Source: Candidatus Woesearchaeota archaeon (GTDB lineage Archaea; Nanobdellota; Nanobdellia; Woesearchaeales; JAAOYA01). From it: a stretch of DNA of 42,423 nucleotides. Below the pieces are notes generated by a model, which saw only the letters and a list, made by a program, of their open reading frames with translations, ran no database searches and was not told the DNA's origin. Position numbers and translations under genes: made by a program. The DNA is taken from assembly GCA_018221105.1 (NCBI GenBank), contig JAAOYA010000011.1, positions 1 to 42,423 on the forward strand, in the 5' to 3' direction. This document shows positions 1-7,057 of the stretch, piece by piece; within the stretch, counting starts at the first letter, position 1, and the number at the start of each line of letters is the position of its first letter.

Positions 1-20
1 ATGTTAATCTCAATCTTCAC
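1..20 (-). CDS. Possible 5' end of a further gene of the sulfur operon (partial)
   Basis: On the minus strand, downstream of the thiolase stop, a GAGGT Shine-Dalgarno-like sequence (27-31) lies 7 nt before a GTG codon at 20-18. That frame reads M-K-I-E-I-N and runs off the window. The gene would continue the six-gene operon. Only six codons are visible, so no product can be named and the call rests on the ribosome-binding site alone. Confidence 0.3.
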
Positions 21-56
21 TTTTTGAACCTCTTTTAGACAATTGTGGTAAAGGTC

Positions 57-938
57 CTATTTAAGTTTTTTGTAGTCTGCAATGATTTTGCATGCGTTGC
101 ACTTGGCGTGTCTTGATGGTTGATTGCAAGTTTTGCATTTCGCTACTTTTTTACTAGTTGAAAATTGTTTTTTTAGTTTTGGCAATTGCTTTAAATAATT
201 ATTAATCAATCTTTCTTTAGTGCCTGGCAGTTCTTGTTCTAAATTGTTTAATGCTGTTTGTATTGTTCTTCTAAACCCGCTTTCTGAGTATGGGCATATT
301 GTAAAGCCTGTGATGAATTTTTTGTAGAATGCGTATGTTGCTACTTGTTTTTCAGTCATTAAGTATAATGGTTTTATTCTTGTGACAAATAGTTCGCTGT
401 CAACTAGTCCTGTTGTGGGTCCTAATCGTGCGTTTTGTTCTACGCTTGAGCGTAGTAGGTTCATTAGTACTGCTTGTGCTTCATCGTCTAAGTTGTGTCC
501 TGTTGCTAGTTTGTTTTTAGAATATTTGTTTAGTAAATATCTGCGTAGTACTCCGCATACTGTGCAAGAGTTAGCGCCTGTTTTTTTTATGTATTTATCC
601 AGTGTAAAGCCGAATTCTTTTTTGAAAGTTTTGATCTCATAATCAATGTTGTTTTGTTCACAGAATTTTTGCAGGTCTTTGATTGTTTTTGCGCGATAAC
701 CACTGATTCCTTCATCAATCAAAAGCGCTGTTGGCGTTGCATATTTTGATAAAATGTATAGTGTGCTTAGTGAGTCTTTTCCGCCGCTGGCCGCTACTGT
801 TACTGGCTCGTTTTTTTTTAGTAGTTTGTATTTTTTTATTGTATGCATTACTTTTTTTTCAAAGTATTTGATAAAATGATCAGAGCATAGTACTGGATTA
901 GTACTAATTGCTTTTCTCATGCATTTTGCGCATTTCAT
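57..938 (-). CDS. ncsA: tRNA 2-thiolation enzyme, NcsA/TtuA family
   Basis: This 293-residue protein is an ATP-dependent tRNA-uridine 2-thiolase of the TtuA/CTU1 group. It adenylates the target uridine and inserts sulfur supplied by a ubiquitin-like carrier. The N-terminal zinc finger (C3, C6, C18, H21) is followed by the PP-loop SGGKDS at 51-56. The three cysteines that ligate the catalytic [4Fe-4S] cluster in TtuA are present: C125 and C128 (CTVC), and C215 in CPYSE. TGHNLDD follows at 146-152, and a second zinc knuckle (C268, C271, C280, C283) closes the protein. It is the last complete gene of the operon, starting 1 nt after the stop of the Gly-Gly carrier that probably donates its sulfur. 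All catalytic features look intact. Confidence 0.93.
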   Translation of the reverse strand: MKCAKCMRKAISTNPVLCSDHFIKYFEKKVMHTIKKYKLLKKNEPVTVAASGGKDSLSTLYILSKYATPTALLIDEGISGYRAKTIKDLQKFCEQNNIDYEIKTFKKEFGFTLDKYIKKTGANSCTVCGVLRRYLLNKYSKNKLATGHNLDDEAQAVLMNLLRSSVEQNARLGPTTGLVDSELFVTRIKPLYLMTEKQVATYAFYKKFITGFTICPYSESGFRRTIQTALNNLEQELPGTKERLINNYLKQLPKLKKQFSTSKKVAKCKTCNQPSRHAKCNACKIIADYKKLK

Positions 939-939
939 T

Positions 940-1134
940 TTATCCCCCGCTTATTACTGCTAGAATTCTAATATTATCAGTGTTTTTTACTGTGTCTGCT
1001 TCTGTTAATAATTCGCTGCCGCGCGCTACGATTACTGTTTGCGGGTTAATCTTTAATTTTTTTAATAGTCCTAGGACTGTTCCAGAATATTTTGTTTGAA
1101 TGTCTTTTTCCTCTAATTCTATGTATACTTTCAT
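940..1134 (-). CDS. Ubiquitin-like sulfur carrier (TtuB/SAMP/MoaD-ThiS fold)
   Basis: This 64-residue protein has the beta-grasp pattern of ThiS/MoaD carriers and ends exactly in Gly-Gly. The exposed C-terminal glycine is the residue that becomes a thiocarboxylate in TtuB and archaeal SAMPs. Its start overlaps the stop of the ThiI-like gene as ATGA, and its stop lies 1 nt before the thiolase start. This position makes it the likely sulfur donor for the NcsA/TtuA-type enzyme. Members of this superfamily also serve molybdopterin or thiamin synthesis, but no gene of those pathways is present here. No E1-like activating enzyme (MoeB/ThiF/UbaA) is in the window, so it must be encoded elsewhere or replaced. 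Confidence 0.85.
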   Translation of the reverse strand: MKVYIELEEKDIQTKYSGTVLGLLKKLKINPQTVIVARGSELLTEADTVKNTDNIRILAVISGG

Positions 1135-1922
1135 AGTCCCACCAACGGTCGCAATAGTGATAATTCAACAGGCAGTTTCTTTAAAGTTTCTAGTTTTTGA
1201 TTTGTTGTTATTGTTGCAATATTTTTTTGTTTTGCTAATTGTTCTAATTCTTGATAATCTTTCACTATTTGTAATTCAAGTTTTTGTCCTGCGCTAAAAG
1301 GTTCTAAAGCGCTAATATCGATTTTTTTAAATGCTACTGGCAGTATTGAACATCCTCGCTTCATCACTTGTTTTGCTGCTTCAAGTGATTGTTCGTCTTC
1401 AATTAATACTATTGTTTTGCCCTCGATTCCTAGTGGTAGTCCTCCAAGGCCTGGTATTTTTTTACTGCTAACGTGCACACTGCCTTGTAATACTTCAATG
1501 TTTATTTCAATGTCTGGCTTTTTTATTTGAACTTTTTTATTAGTTTTTTCTACAATGAATGCTCCGACTATTTTTTCAATTTCGGGACTTGTCAAACTGA
1601 AGGTTTTATCGTTTCGCGAAGCTTTAATTTTGAAAGTTTCAAAATTAATATTTTTGATACTTTCAAATGCTACACTCTTTATTTTTTCTATGTCTTGGAT
1701 TGTTTTGATTGTTGGCTCTATTGATGTTACGCCAGCAATTTTTGTAAGAAACCCAATATCTGAAGTTGTTTCTAATAGTATTCTACCACGGGTTTGACGC
1801 AGTGTGTGTTCTACTTTATTTTTTTTTAGTGCTTCTTTTATATTATTATAGAGTCGTCTTTCAAACTCGCGACGATTGGCGCCTTTTAGGCTTATCTCCC
1901 AGTATTTTAGAACGTATAACAT
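1131..1922 (-). CDS. ThiI-like THUMP protein with a degenerate PP-loop domain
   Basis: This protein (263 residues) has the layout of 4-thiouridine synthase ThiI: an N-terminal ferredoxin-like domain with the W-E-I-S-L-K-G motif, a THUMP domain (about 60-165), and the G-G-L-P-L-G linker that leads into the PP-loop domain. There the family motif SGGxDS is replaced by an acidic stretch (EDEQSL), although the following MKRG is kept. The downstream TTGESLGQ signature is reduced to TTNQKL, and the C-terminal half is shortened, so ATP-dependent catalysis is not expected. The reading frame is clean and overlaps the next gene as ATGA, which argues against a pseudogene. I chose the ATG at 1922 because the conserved N-terminus begins there and it sits just after the IscU stop; an in-frame ATG at 1943 would add 7 residues. 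Its role is probably tRNA binding rather than catalysis. Confidence 0.8.
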   Translation of the reverse strand: MLYVLKYWEISLKGANRREFERRLYNNIKEALKKNKVEHTLRQTRGRILLETTSDIGFLTKIAGVTSIEPTIKTIQDIEKIKSVAFESIKNINFETFKIKASRNDKTFSLTSPEIEKIVGAFIVEKTNKKVQIKKPDIEINIEVLQGSVHVSSKKIPGLGGLPLGIEGKTIVLIEDEQSLEAAKQVMKRGCSILPVAFKKIDISALEPFSAGQKLELQIVKDYQELEQLAKQKNIATITTNQKLETLKKLPVELSLLRPLVGL

Positions 1923-1923
1923 T

Positions 1924-2292
1924 TTATTGTTTTTTTGATTCATAGTTTTTTATTGCTTCTTGCAGTGCGTCAGCCGCTAAGTTCGAACAGTGTTCTTTTA
2001 GTGGTGGCAAGCCTCCTAGTTCTTTACTTATTGTGTCACGAGTGATTTTTTTTGCCTCTGTTAGTGTTTTGCCTTTTGCTATTTCTGTGACCATTGAACT
2101 TGTGGCTATTGCTGCAGCACAGCCCATTGTTTCAAAGCCAATATTAACTATCGCATCATTTTCTACTTTTATGTAAACATACATTACATCACCACATGAC
2201 GCATTGCCTACTTGTCCTACTGCGTCATAATGCTCTAGTTTTCCTAAGTTTTTTGGAGTTTTGAAATGCTGCATTACTTTTTCACTGTACAT
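1924..2292 (-). CDS. iscU: Fe-S cluster assembly scaffold IscU
   Basis: This 122-residue scaffold builds [2Fe-2S]/[4Fe-4S] clusters from IscS sulfur. The three ligand cysteines of the family are C33 (in ASCGD), C58 (in MGCAA) and C102 (in EHCSNL). The D35 that makes clusters labile and transferable is also present. Length and N-terminal sequence are typical of IscU/NifU-N. A strong GGAGGT ribosome-binding site lies 7 nt before the ATG, inside the iscS coding region, so the two genes are translationally coupled. Its clusters could mature the thiolase encoded three genes downstream. Confidence 0.93.
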   Translation of the reverse strand: MYSEKVMQHFKTPKNLGKLEHYDAVGQVGNASCGDVMYVYIKVENDAIVNIGFETMGCAAAIATSSMVTEIAKGKTLTEAKKITRDTISKELGGLPPLKEHCSNLAADALQEAIKNYESKKQ

Positions 2293-3442
2293 TGTTAGTA
2301 CCTCCTTTAAACGGACTCATTTTTCTAAGAGTTTCTACCGTGGTCTTGATTTTTTCTATTGTATAATCAATTTCTTCTTTTGTTGTATAGTTTGATAGAG
2401 ATATCCTTATTGAACCATGGCTCTCTTCTGGTTTCAAGCCCAATGCTAGTAGTGTTTTGCTCGGCTCTAGTTTTTTTGATGAGCAAGCACTGCCAGTGCT
2501 CACATAAATGCCTTCTTGATCTAAATATAATAATATTGCTTCGCCTTCAATAAAATCAAATCGCGCGTTTACATTATTGCAAAGTCGATCATTTCCGATT
2601 GCCCCATTAATGTATGTGTTATCAATTTTTAACAACTCACTAATCAGATAATCGCGCAGCTCAACCATTTTTTTTATGTCATCAATTGTTGTTATCTCGA
2701 TTGCTTTTGCAAAGCCTGCAATGCTTGGCGTGTTATGAGTTGCAGCACGCAATCCTTTTTCTTGTGCTCCGCCTGTAATTATCGGTTTTAATTGCACGCC
2801 GTTTTTTACATATAGTGCTCCTATTCCTTTTGGGCCGTGTAATTTGTGTGCGCTAAATGCTGCCAGGCTGATATTTTGTTCTGCTACGTTTATTGGTGTT
2901 TTAGTGTAGCTTTGTACTGCGTCAGTATGAAATAAAACATTTTTTTCTTTGCAGACTTGACCTATTTGTTGTAAGTTTTGTATGGTGCCTATTTCGTTGT
3001 TCGCGTGTATTATGCTAACAACTAAAGTATCTTCTCTTATGCTTTTTTGTAATTGTTCTAAATCTACAAATCCTTGATTGTCAACATCTAAATAATTGAT
3101 TGTATAATCTTGTTGTTCTAATTCACTACAAGTGTTCAAAACTGATGGATGTTCTATTTTTGTTGTTATAATATGTTTTTTTTGAGGGTTTGCCAAAGCC
3201 AGGCCTCGAAGCGCCAGATTGTTTGATTCGCTGCCACTTGCAGTGAATATTATCTCGTTTGCTTGAGCACCAATACTATCAGCTATTTTTTTGCGTGAAT
3301 CATCAATTATTTTTTTTGCATTCTCGCCTTGTGAGTGTATGCTTGAAGGATTAGCATAATCTTCTAAGCTTATCTTGCTAACTAGTTCGGCTACTTCTGA
3401 TGCTGTTTTTGTTGTTGCAGCGTTATCTAAGTATACTTTCAT
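2282..3442 (-). CDS. iscS: Cysteine desulfurase IscS/NifS
   Basis: This 386-residue PLP enzyme converts cysteine to alanine and a protein-bound persulfide, the sulfur source for the whole operon. The PLP lysine is K200 in SAHKLHGPKG, with partners H98 and D174. The persulfide-forming cysteine is C320 in STGSACSS. The ATG at 3442 overlaps the TGA of the upstream regulator as ATGA and leads straight into the conserved YLDNAATT, so I prefer it to an in-frame start six codons upstream. The C-terminus overlaps iscU. Domain content is complete and nothing is missing. Confidence 0.95.
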   Translation of the reverse strand: MKVYLDNAATTKTASEVAELVSKISLEDYANPSSIHSQGENAKKIIDDSRKKIADSIGAQANEIIFTASGSESNNLALRGLALANPQKKHIITTKIEHPSVLNTCSELEQQDYTINYLDVDNQGFVDLEQLQKSIREDTLVVSIIHANNEIGTIQNLQQIGQVCKEKNVLFHTDAVQSYTKTPINVAEQNISLAAFSAHKLHGPKGIGALYVKNGVQLKPIITGGAQEKGLRAATHNTPSIAGFAKAIEITTIDDIKKMVELRDYLISELLKIDNTYINGAIGNDRLCNNVNARFDFIEGEAILLYLDQEGIYVSTGSACSSKKLEPSKTLLALGLKPEESHGSIRISLSNYTTKEEIDYTIEKIKTTVETLRKMSPFKGGTNNVQ

Positions 3443-3795
3443 GTTATACACACCTTGCAATTATCGGGTAGTATTTTGACGTGCTTTGCGCATAGTTTGC
3501 ATAGTACTTTGTCGTTTTTTGCTTGCGAGCAGAGTTTTTGTATTTCACGTATCATATTTTGAGGTTGTTCTATTATTTTTTTGGCGCTTTGTCGTGCTAA
3601 TGTTTTGGTGTCATCACTTAGTATGTCTGCACTGCTGCGCTTTTTTGATAGGTATTGTGATACTGCACTTTTTGTTAGTCCTAATAGTTCTGCTATCTTG
3701 TTTTGTTTTAGTCCTAATTCTTGCAAATGTATTGCTAATTGTTTTCTTATTGCAGGTAGTACATACCAAACTTCTAGTTCTTGTGGTTGACGCAT
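3439..3795 (-). CDS. HTH regulator with C-terminal cysteine cluster
   Basis: This 118-residue protein is the first gene of the sulfur operon. Residues about 12-55 form an XRE/Cro-type helix-turn-helix, with a recognition helix around TKSAVSQYLSKKR. The C-terminus carries five cysteines: C89, then CKLC at 99-102 and CKVC at 113-116. That pattern can bind a metal ion or an Fe-S cluster. It resembles the predicted archaeal XRE-type regulators found next to sulfur and tRNA-thiolation genes. By analogy with bacterial IscR, it may sense Fe-S or sulfur status and repress its own operon; this is inference. A TATA box 20-32 bp upstream implies a leaderless mRNA. Confidence 0.8.
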   Translation of the reverse strand: MRQPQELEVWYVLPAIRKQLAIHLQELGLKQNKIAELLGLTKSAVSQYLSKKRSSADILSDDTKTLARQSAKKIIEQPQNMIREIQKLCSQAKNDKVLCKLCAKHVKILPDNCKVCIT

Positions 3796-3814
3796 AAAAG
3801 TTCACGATTGTTAA

Positions 3815-3827
3815 CTTATTTATATAT
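3815..3827 (-). promoter_or_regulatory. Promoter of the sulfur operon
   Basis: An AT-rich box reading ATATATAAATAAG on the minus strand lies 20-32 bp before the ATG of the HTH regulator, so transcription should start at or next to the start codon. Between the box and the ATG are short inverted arms, AAGTT (3798-3802) and AACTT (3813-3817), which could be an operator. The arms are only 5 bp and could be chance. Confidence 0.6.
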
Positions 3828-3844
3828 TTTTTGTCGGCAGAAAA

Positions 3845-3856
3845 CTTTATATATAG
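3845..3856 (+). promoter_or_regulatory. Promoter of the large surface protein
   Basis: CTTTATATATAG is a good archaeal TATA box and sits back to back with the minus-strand promoter, 18 bp away. The predicted transcription start, near 3880, gives a leader of about 30 nt. The G-run at 3885-3889 lies too far from the ATG to be a normal ribosome-binding site. Confidence 0.6.
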
Positions 3857-3911
3857 ATTGAGTATTCAGCAGTAGTAAAACCTAGGGGGTTATTGTTGAT
3901 TACACGCTAAA

Positions 3912-6305
3912 ATGCACGAAAAAAAACTATTAACAACAGTATTTGCCATTCTATTAACACTTCTTTTAATACCTACAGTCAGTGCAACAATAGATTTTAG
4001 CCTAACAAGCAAAAACAACGCTCTAGCAAGCTGCTCTTGTAGCTTAATAGTTGACGAGCTAACACTCTCAAATACAGGTAACGAGCCAGACTTTTACCGA
4101 TTACAAAACACTGGCAAAACAAAAGATTGGGCATTACTAAACGCCGACAGACTATTTTTGCGACCAGGAGAAAAAACAACAATTTTCAACCATTTAAACC
4201 TTCCGTGCACAAAATCAGGAGAATACGAAAATAGAATCACTGTTACCTCAGAGCGCTCAAACGTACAAAAAACCCTTTCTCAACCAGTTATAATTGAACA
4301 ATGTCCTAACATAAAATTTAGCGCCAAAAATCAATTGTTTAAAGCTTTTCCAGGAGTTACAATTCCAATAGAATTAACAATTGAAAACACTCGAGAATTC
4401 ACAGAAAGCTACACAGTAGACGTTGAACCATTAAAAGACTTCATCACGTTTACACAAAATCCTTTAATCATCGCACCACACTCTAGCAAAACAATAATAG
4501 CCTACATTGAACTACCATACAATTTGTATGGTCTTTACGATTTTACTTTCGTAGCAGCCACTGCTAACACAAAATATATTGCTAGGCTGCCAATACAAGT
4601 AGAAATATTACAAGAGTACAATTACACAATCAACGCTCAAGAACAAAACGTTTGCAACGAGTTTTTTACAAAAAAAGCATTAACAATAACAAACGACGCC
4701 TACGGGGAAAACATTTACGAATTTGTTGTTGACACTGACTGGACATACTTATTTAACAATTCAATAACATTACAACCTCAAGAATCAAAACAAGTGTTTT
4801 TTGAAATTGACGGACAAAGAGCTAGCGTTGGAAAACACACTGTTAGACTAACCGCAAAATCAGTTTATGGTGATATAGAACAAGTAATAGAATTGCCAGT
4901 TAGCATTACTGACTGTTTTGACCTGCAAATAGACGTCCCAAAAAAAGAAACAGTTGTTTCATGCACTCAAAATTATCAAAGTACTGTAGTCCTAAAAAAT
5001 AGTGGATCACAATTTTCAACTTGGGACTTTTTTATCAGTGGAGATTTAGAATCAACAGCAACAAATCAAACAATAAGCTTAGATAGTAATGAGCAAGCAT
5101 TTGCTCAAATAAACGTCAATATCCCGTGCGATGTCACAGGAAAAAAAGAATTAGTACTAGACATAAAATCACAAGATGTACCAGCACAAACATACCAAGA
5201 AAAAATAATAATTGACGTTGAATCACCAAAAAAATATCACAAATTAAACATTGAGTTTGAAAAGTCAACAACTAATTATTCACGCCAAGAACTATTAATG
5301 CTTTTAGAAAATCAAGGTTACGAGACAACAACTTATGACTTAGCACTTATCGCGCCAGACTGGATTACTCTAGAAAAAGATTTTGTAACTTTACAAGCTG
5401 GAGAAAAATTTGGGGTTAACCTAATATCAAATCCTGCAAAGTTTGAAAATATTAGTGCAGGTTGGTATCGTGTTACACTACTTGCAAAAGTTAGCGGCAA
5501 AGACATGACATTTTCTAAAAATGTGATTGTCAGATTAAAAGAAAAAACCTTGCTTGAACAATTAAAGGGTTTTGGAAGTCAAAACATTTTCTATTTTAGT
5601 GCTGGAATTATAATGCTTGCAGCATTGCTTGCAATTATTTATTTTTACAGAATAGCAATAAAACCATGCGTTAATTGGACTATTAAAAATCATAAAAAAA
5701 TACTTTTTACAATTGCATTAATTGCAGTCATCGGTGTTGTATTGCTCTTAGTGTTTTCACAACAAACATTTTTACAAGACCTAACTATAAAACCAACATT
5801 TAACAAAACAGCAATGGCTCAAGTGGCATCTCAGACAAACACTTCTTTGACACTTGCAATAGCTTCAACAATAATACTGTTTTTGTTATTTGTAAGACTA
5901 ATCTTAGAGTTACGCAGAGTTGATCGCAACAAGTACAAAATCCTAAGCATTGCATCTTTAGCGCTTATAGTATTAGCATTAATGCTTGCATACTATATTT
6001 TTTCAAGCGATAAAAGCATTAGCACAGTATTAAAAGAACAATCAAATTTTATGATAACAGGTCTTATTTTGTTAGTTGTACTGATTGGTTTTTTCGAGTT
6101 TGTAAGGCGCATTAACACAAAAAAGCCAATGCTAAAAGATTTTGGTGATGACGAGTTCATAGTGCCAAAACCAAAAAAGAAAACACTACGAAAAAAAATA
6201 GTCAAGAAAATAATAACTAAAAAAACAGCTAAGAAAAAAGTTGTCAAAAAGAAAGCTGCAAAAAAGAAAAAAGTTAAAAAGAAAAAAATACAAAGTTATT
6301 ACTAA
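3912..6305 (+). CDS. Large surface/membrane protein with repeated beta-sandwich domains
   Basis: This 797-residue protein starts with a Sec signal peptide (about 1-25, hydrophobic core, cut near VSA). A long exported region follows, built of several repeats resembling archaeal NEW3/CARDB-like beta-sandwich domains. Each has an L-x-N-T/S-G strand and a PGE/PQE-type turn, and paired cysteines suggest disulfides. After about residue 555 come five hydrophobic helices with short loops. The protein ends in a roughly 45-residue tail that is almost all Lys, Ala, Val and Thr. The tail is expected to be cytoplasmic and could touch nucleic acid or phospholipid. No enzyme motif is visible. Function is unknown; an S-layer-associated or envelope-anchoring role is plausible. 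It is a single-gene unit divergent from the sulfur operon. Confidence 0.8.
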   Translation: MHEKKLLTTVFAILLTLLLIPTVSATIDFSLTSKNNALASCSCSLIVDELTLSNTGNEPDFYRLQNTGKTKDWALLNADRLFLRPGEKTTIFNHLNLPCTKSGEYENRITVTSERSNVQKTLSQPVIIEQCPNIKFSAKNQLFKAFPGVTIPIELTIENTREFTESYTVDVEPLKDFITFTQNPLIIAPHSSKTIIAYIELPYNLYGLYDFTFVAATANTKYIARLPIQVEILQEYNYTINAQEQNVCNEFFTKKALTITNDAYGENIYEFVVDTDWTYLFNNSITLQPQESKQVFFEIDGQRASVGKHTVRLTAKSVYGDIEQVIELPVSITDCFDLQIDVPKKETVVSCTQNYQSTVVLKNSGSQFSTWDFFISGDLESTATNQTISLDSNEQAFAQINVNIPCDVTGKKELVLDIKSQDVPAQTYQEKIIIDVESPKKYHKLNIEFEKSTTNYSRQELLMLLENQGYETTTYDLALIAPDWITLEKDFVTLQAGEKFGVNLISNPAKFENISAGWYRVTLLAKVSGKDMTFSKNVIVRLKEKTLLEQLKGFGSQNIFYFSAGIIMLAALLAIIYFYRIAIKPCVNWTIKNHKKILFTIALIAVIGVVLLLVFSQQTFLQDLTIKPTFNKTAMAQVASQTNTSLTLAIASTIILFLLFVRLILELRRVDRNKYKILSIASLALIVLALMLAYYIFSSDKSISTVLKEQSNFMITGLILLVVLIGFFEFVRRINTKKPMLKDFGDDEFIVPKPKKKTLRKKIVKKIITKKTAKKKVVKKKAAKKKKVKKKKIQSYY

Positions 6306-6332
6306 AATCTTTATTTCTATTATAAAATTAAG

Positions 6333-6485
6333 TGGGGGTACTGAGATTCGAACTCAGAGCCACCGGTCTCTTCTTTGAAGCAAGTTGCTTCACCAGACCG
6401 CAATAATAATCATCACTACAGCTTTCTGTAGCTCATCGCTCCAAAACTGGAGCCGGTAATTTTAGCCAGGTTAAACCATACCCCC
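6333..6485 (-). tRNA. tRNA-Trp (anticodon CCA) with intron
   Basis: Read on the minus strand, the exons 6485-6447 and 6367-6333 fold into a 74-nt tRNA. The acceptor stem is GGGGGTA/TACCCCC (7 bp), the D stem GTTT/AAAT, the anticodon stem ACCGG/CCGGT, and the loop C-T-CCA-G-A. The variable loop is 4 nt, and the T arm is CTGAG/CTCAG with loop TTCGAAT. The discriminator base is A, as in archaeal tRNA-Trp. CCA is not encoded. The CCA anticodon is at 6450-6448. The intron interrupts the loop between positions 37 and 38, the common archaeal tRNA-Trp site. Confidence 0.95.
6368..6446 (-). other. tRNA-Trp intron (79 nt), canonical 37/38 position
   Basis: The splice sites fit a bulge-helix-bulge. The outer helix is the anticodon stem. 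The central helix is CTCC with GAAG (one C-A mismatch), the bulges are AG^T and AG^A, and the inner 7-bp helix is TTTGGAG with CTTCAAA. The EndA encoded at 28600-29133 is the expected cutter. Inside the intron is a perfect box-C consensus GTGATGA (6418-6412). Downstream, CGGTCTGG (6400-6393) is perfectly complementary to CCAGACCG of the spliced tRNA (positions 34-41). Euryarchaeal tRNA-Trp introns are known C/D guides for positions 34 and 39. Here the D-like box (GTGA) is degenerate. Confidence 0.85.
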
Positions 6486-6512
6486 AAGGGTTGTTATTGA
6501 CGAAAATGAGTG

Positions 6513-6522
6513 TTTATTTAAA
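6513..6522 (-). promoter_or_regulatory. Promoter of tRNA-Trp
   Basis: TTTAAATAAA on the minus strand, 28-37 bp upstream of the mature tRNA 5' end, fits an archaeal TATA box. It overlaps the last codons of the DUF192 gene, so the tRNA can be transcribed independently. Confidence 0.5.
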
Positions 6523-6855
6523 GTTTATGGTATCTCCAAGTGCAGTGTCCGATGTTAACACTGTGCCTGCTGGCAGTTCAACAACAGTTTTTGCCATTTT
6601 ATGCGGGTGAAAAAAAGTCCAAGGTCTAAGACGTTCTTTAAGCTCTACAACAACTCCCGATTCATCCAAAAACAATACATCAATAGAAAAAAACACAAAC
6701 ATCATGTGCAATGGCACGATTTTTGGTTTTGTAAACTCAAAAACTAATGCTTTTGGCCTAAAAGCAAACATTAAACCAATAGCCTTACAAAAACTATTCT
6801 TGCAAGTTTTGTGCGCTTGTGCTATAACGCTTTTTTTTGATTCATTAAAAATCAT
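6514..6855 (-). CDS. DUF192 family protein
   Basis: This 113-residue protein matches the DUF192 (COG1430) pattern. A Cys-containing lead (KTCKNSFCKAIGLMF) resembles the family's R/K-G-L-M-F segment. It is followed by hydrophobic strands, the L-H-M-M-F-V segment with S-I-D-V-L-F-L-D, and an acidic/hydrophobic end with VVELPAGTV. The biochemical function of the family is not settled. I start at the ATG (6855), since the longer frame would need a TTG seven codons upstream. No signal peptide is visible, although many relatives are exported. It lies upstream of tRNA-Trp on the same strand. Confidence 0.85.
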   Translation of the reverse strand: MIFNESKKSVIAQAHKTCKNSFCKAIGLMFAFRPKALVFEFTKPKIVPLHMMFVFFSIDVLFLDESGVVVELKERLRPWTFFHPHKMAKTVVELPAGTVLTSDTALGDTINFK

Positions 6856-6892
6856 AAACAATGCATTAAACAACTACCTTTATTACTTTTGT

Positions 6893-7023
6893 GTTTCCAT
6901 AGGCTCCAGTGGAAACAAGGGGGTGTTATTTTGTAAGTAAAAGGATACTAGGCGCTCTAAAGCTTAAATTTTCGTGTTTTAAAGGTTTCTCCACAGGAAA
7001 TATAGGAGGCTTATATTTTGTAA
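6893..7023. repeat. Two imperfect copies of a hairpin / G-run / TTTTGTAA element
   Basis: The gene-free stretch 6856-7118 holds two related segments. At 6893-6936, a perfect 7-bp hairpin GTTTCCA/TGGAAAC (10-nt loop) is followed by AAGGGGGT and TTATTTTGTAA. At 6985-7023, GTTTC...GGAAA is followed by TAGGAGG and TTATATTTTGTAA. Both look like a hairpin plus a ribosome-binding-site-like G-run with no usable start codon after it. They may be relics of duplicated gene leaders, or part of a short RNA. No open frame supports a protein. Confidence 0.4.
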
Positions 7024-7047
7024 AATAGCGAATAAAAAATAAAAGCC

Positions 7048-7057
7048 TTTATAAATA
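7048..7057 (+). promoter_or_regulatory. Promoter and palindromic leader of tbp
   Basis: TTTATAAATA is a strong TATA box, giving a start near 7080. The resulting leader of about 39 nt consists largely of CCCTTT-TT-AAAGGG (7083-7096) overlapping the perfect palindrome AAAGGGCCCTTT (7091-7102). This abuts the ribosome-binding-like run of six G and TG (7103-7110), 8 nt before the ATG. Alternative pairings could hide or expose that site. Confidence 0.6.

Noticed and set aside
1131-1922. A frameshift as the reason for the lost PP-loop in the ThiI-like protein
   Set aside because: The sequence after the lost motif still aligns with ThiI in the same frame (MKRG, then TT, then R-P-L), so the change is substitution and shortening, not a shifted frame.
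6704-6940. 78-codon plus-strand frame between tRNA-Trp and tbp
   Set aside because: Most of it lies antisense to the DUF192 gene; the remainder runs through the hairpin element. No start signal is present.
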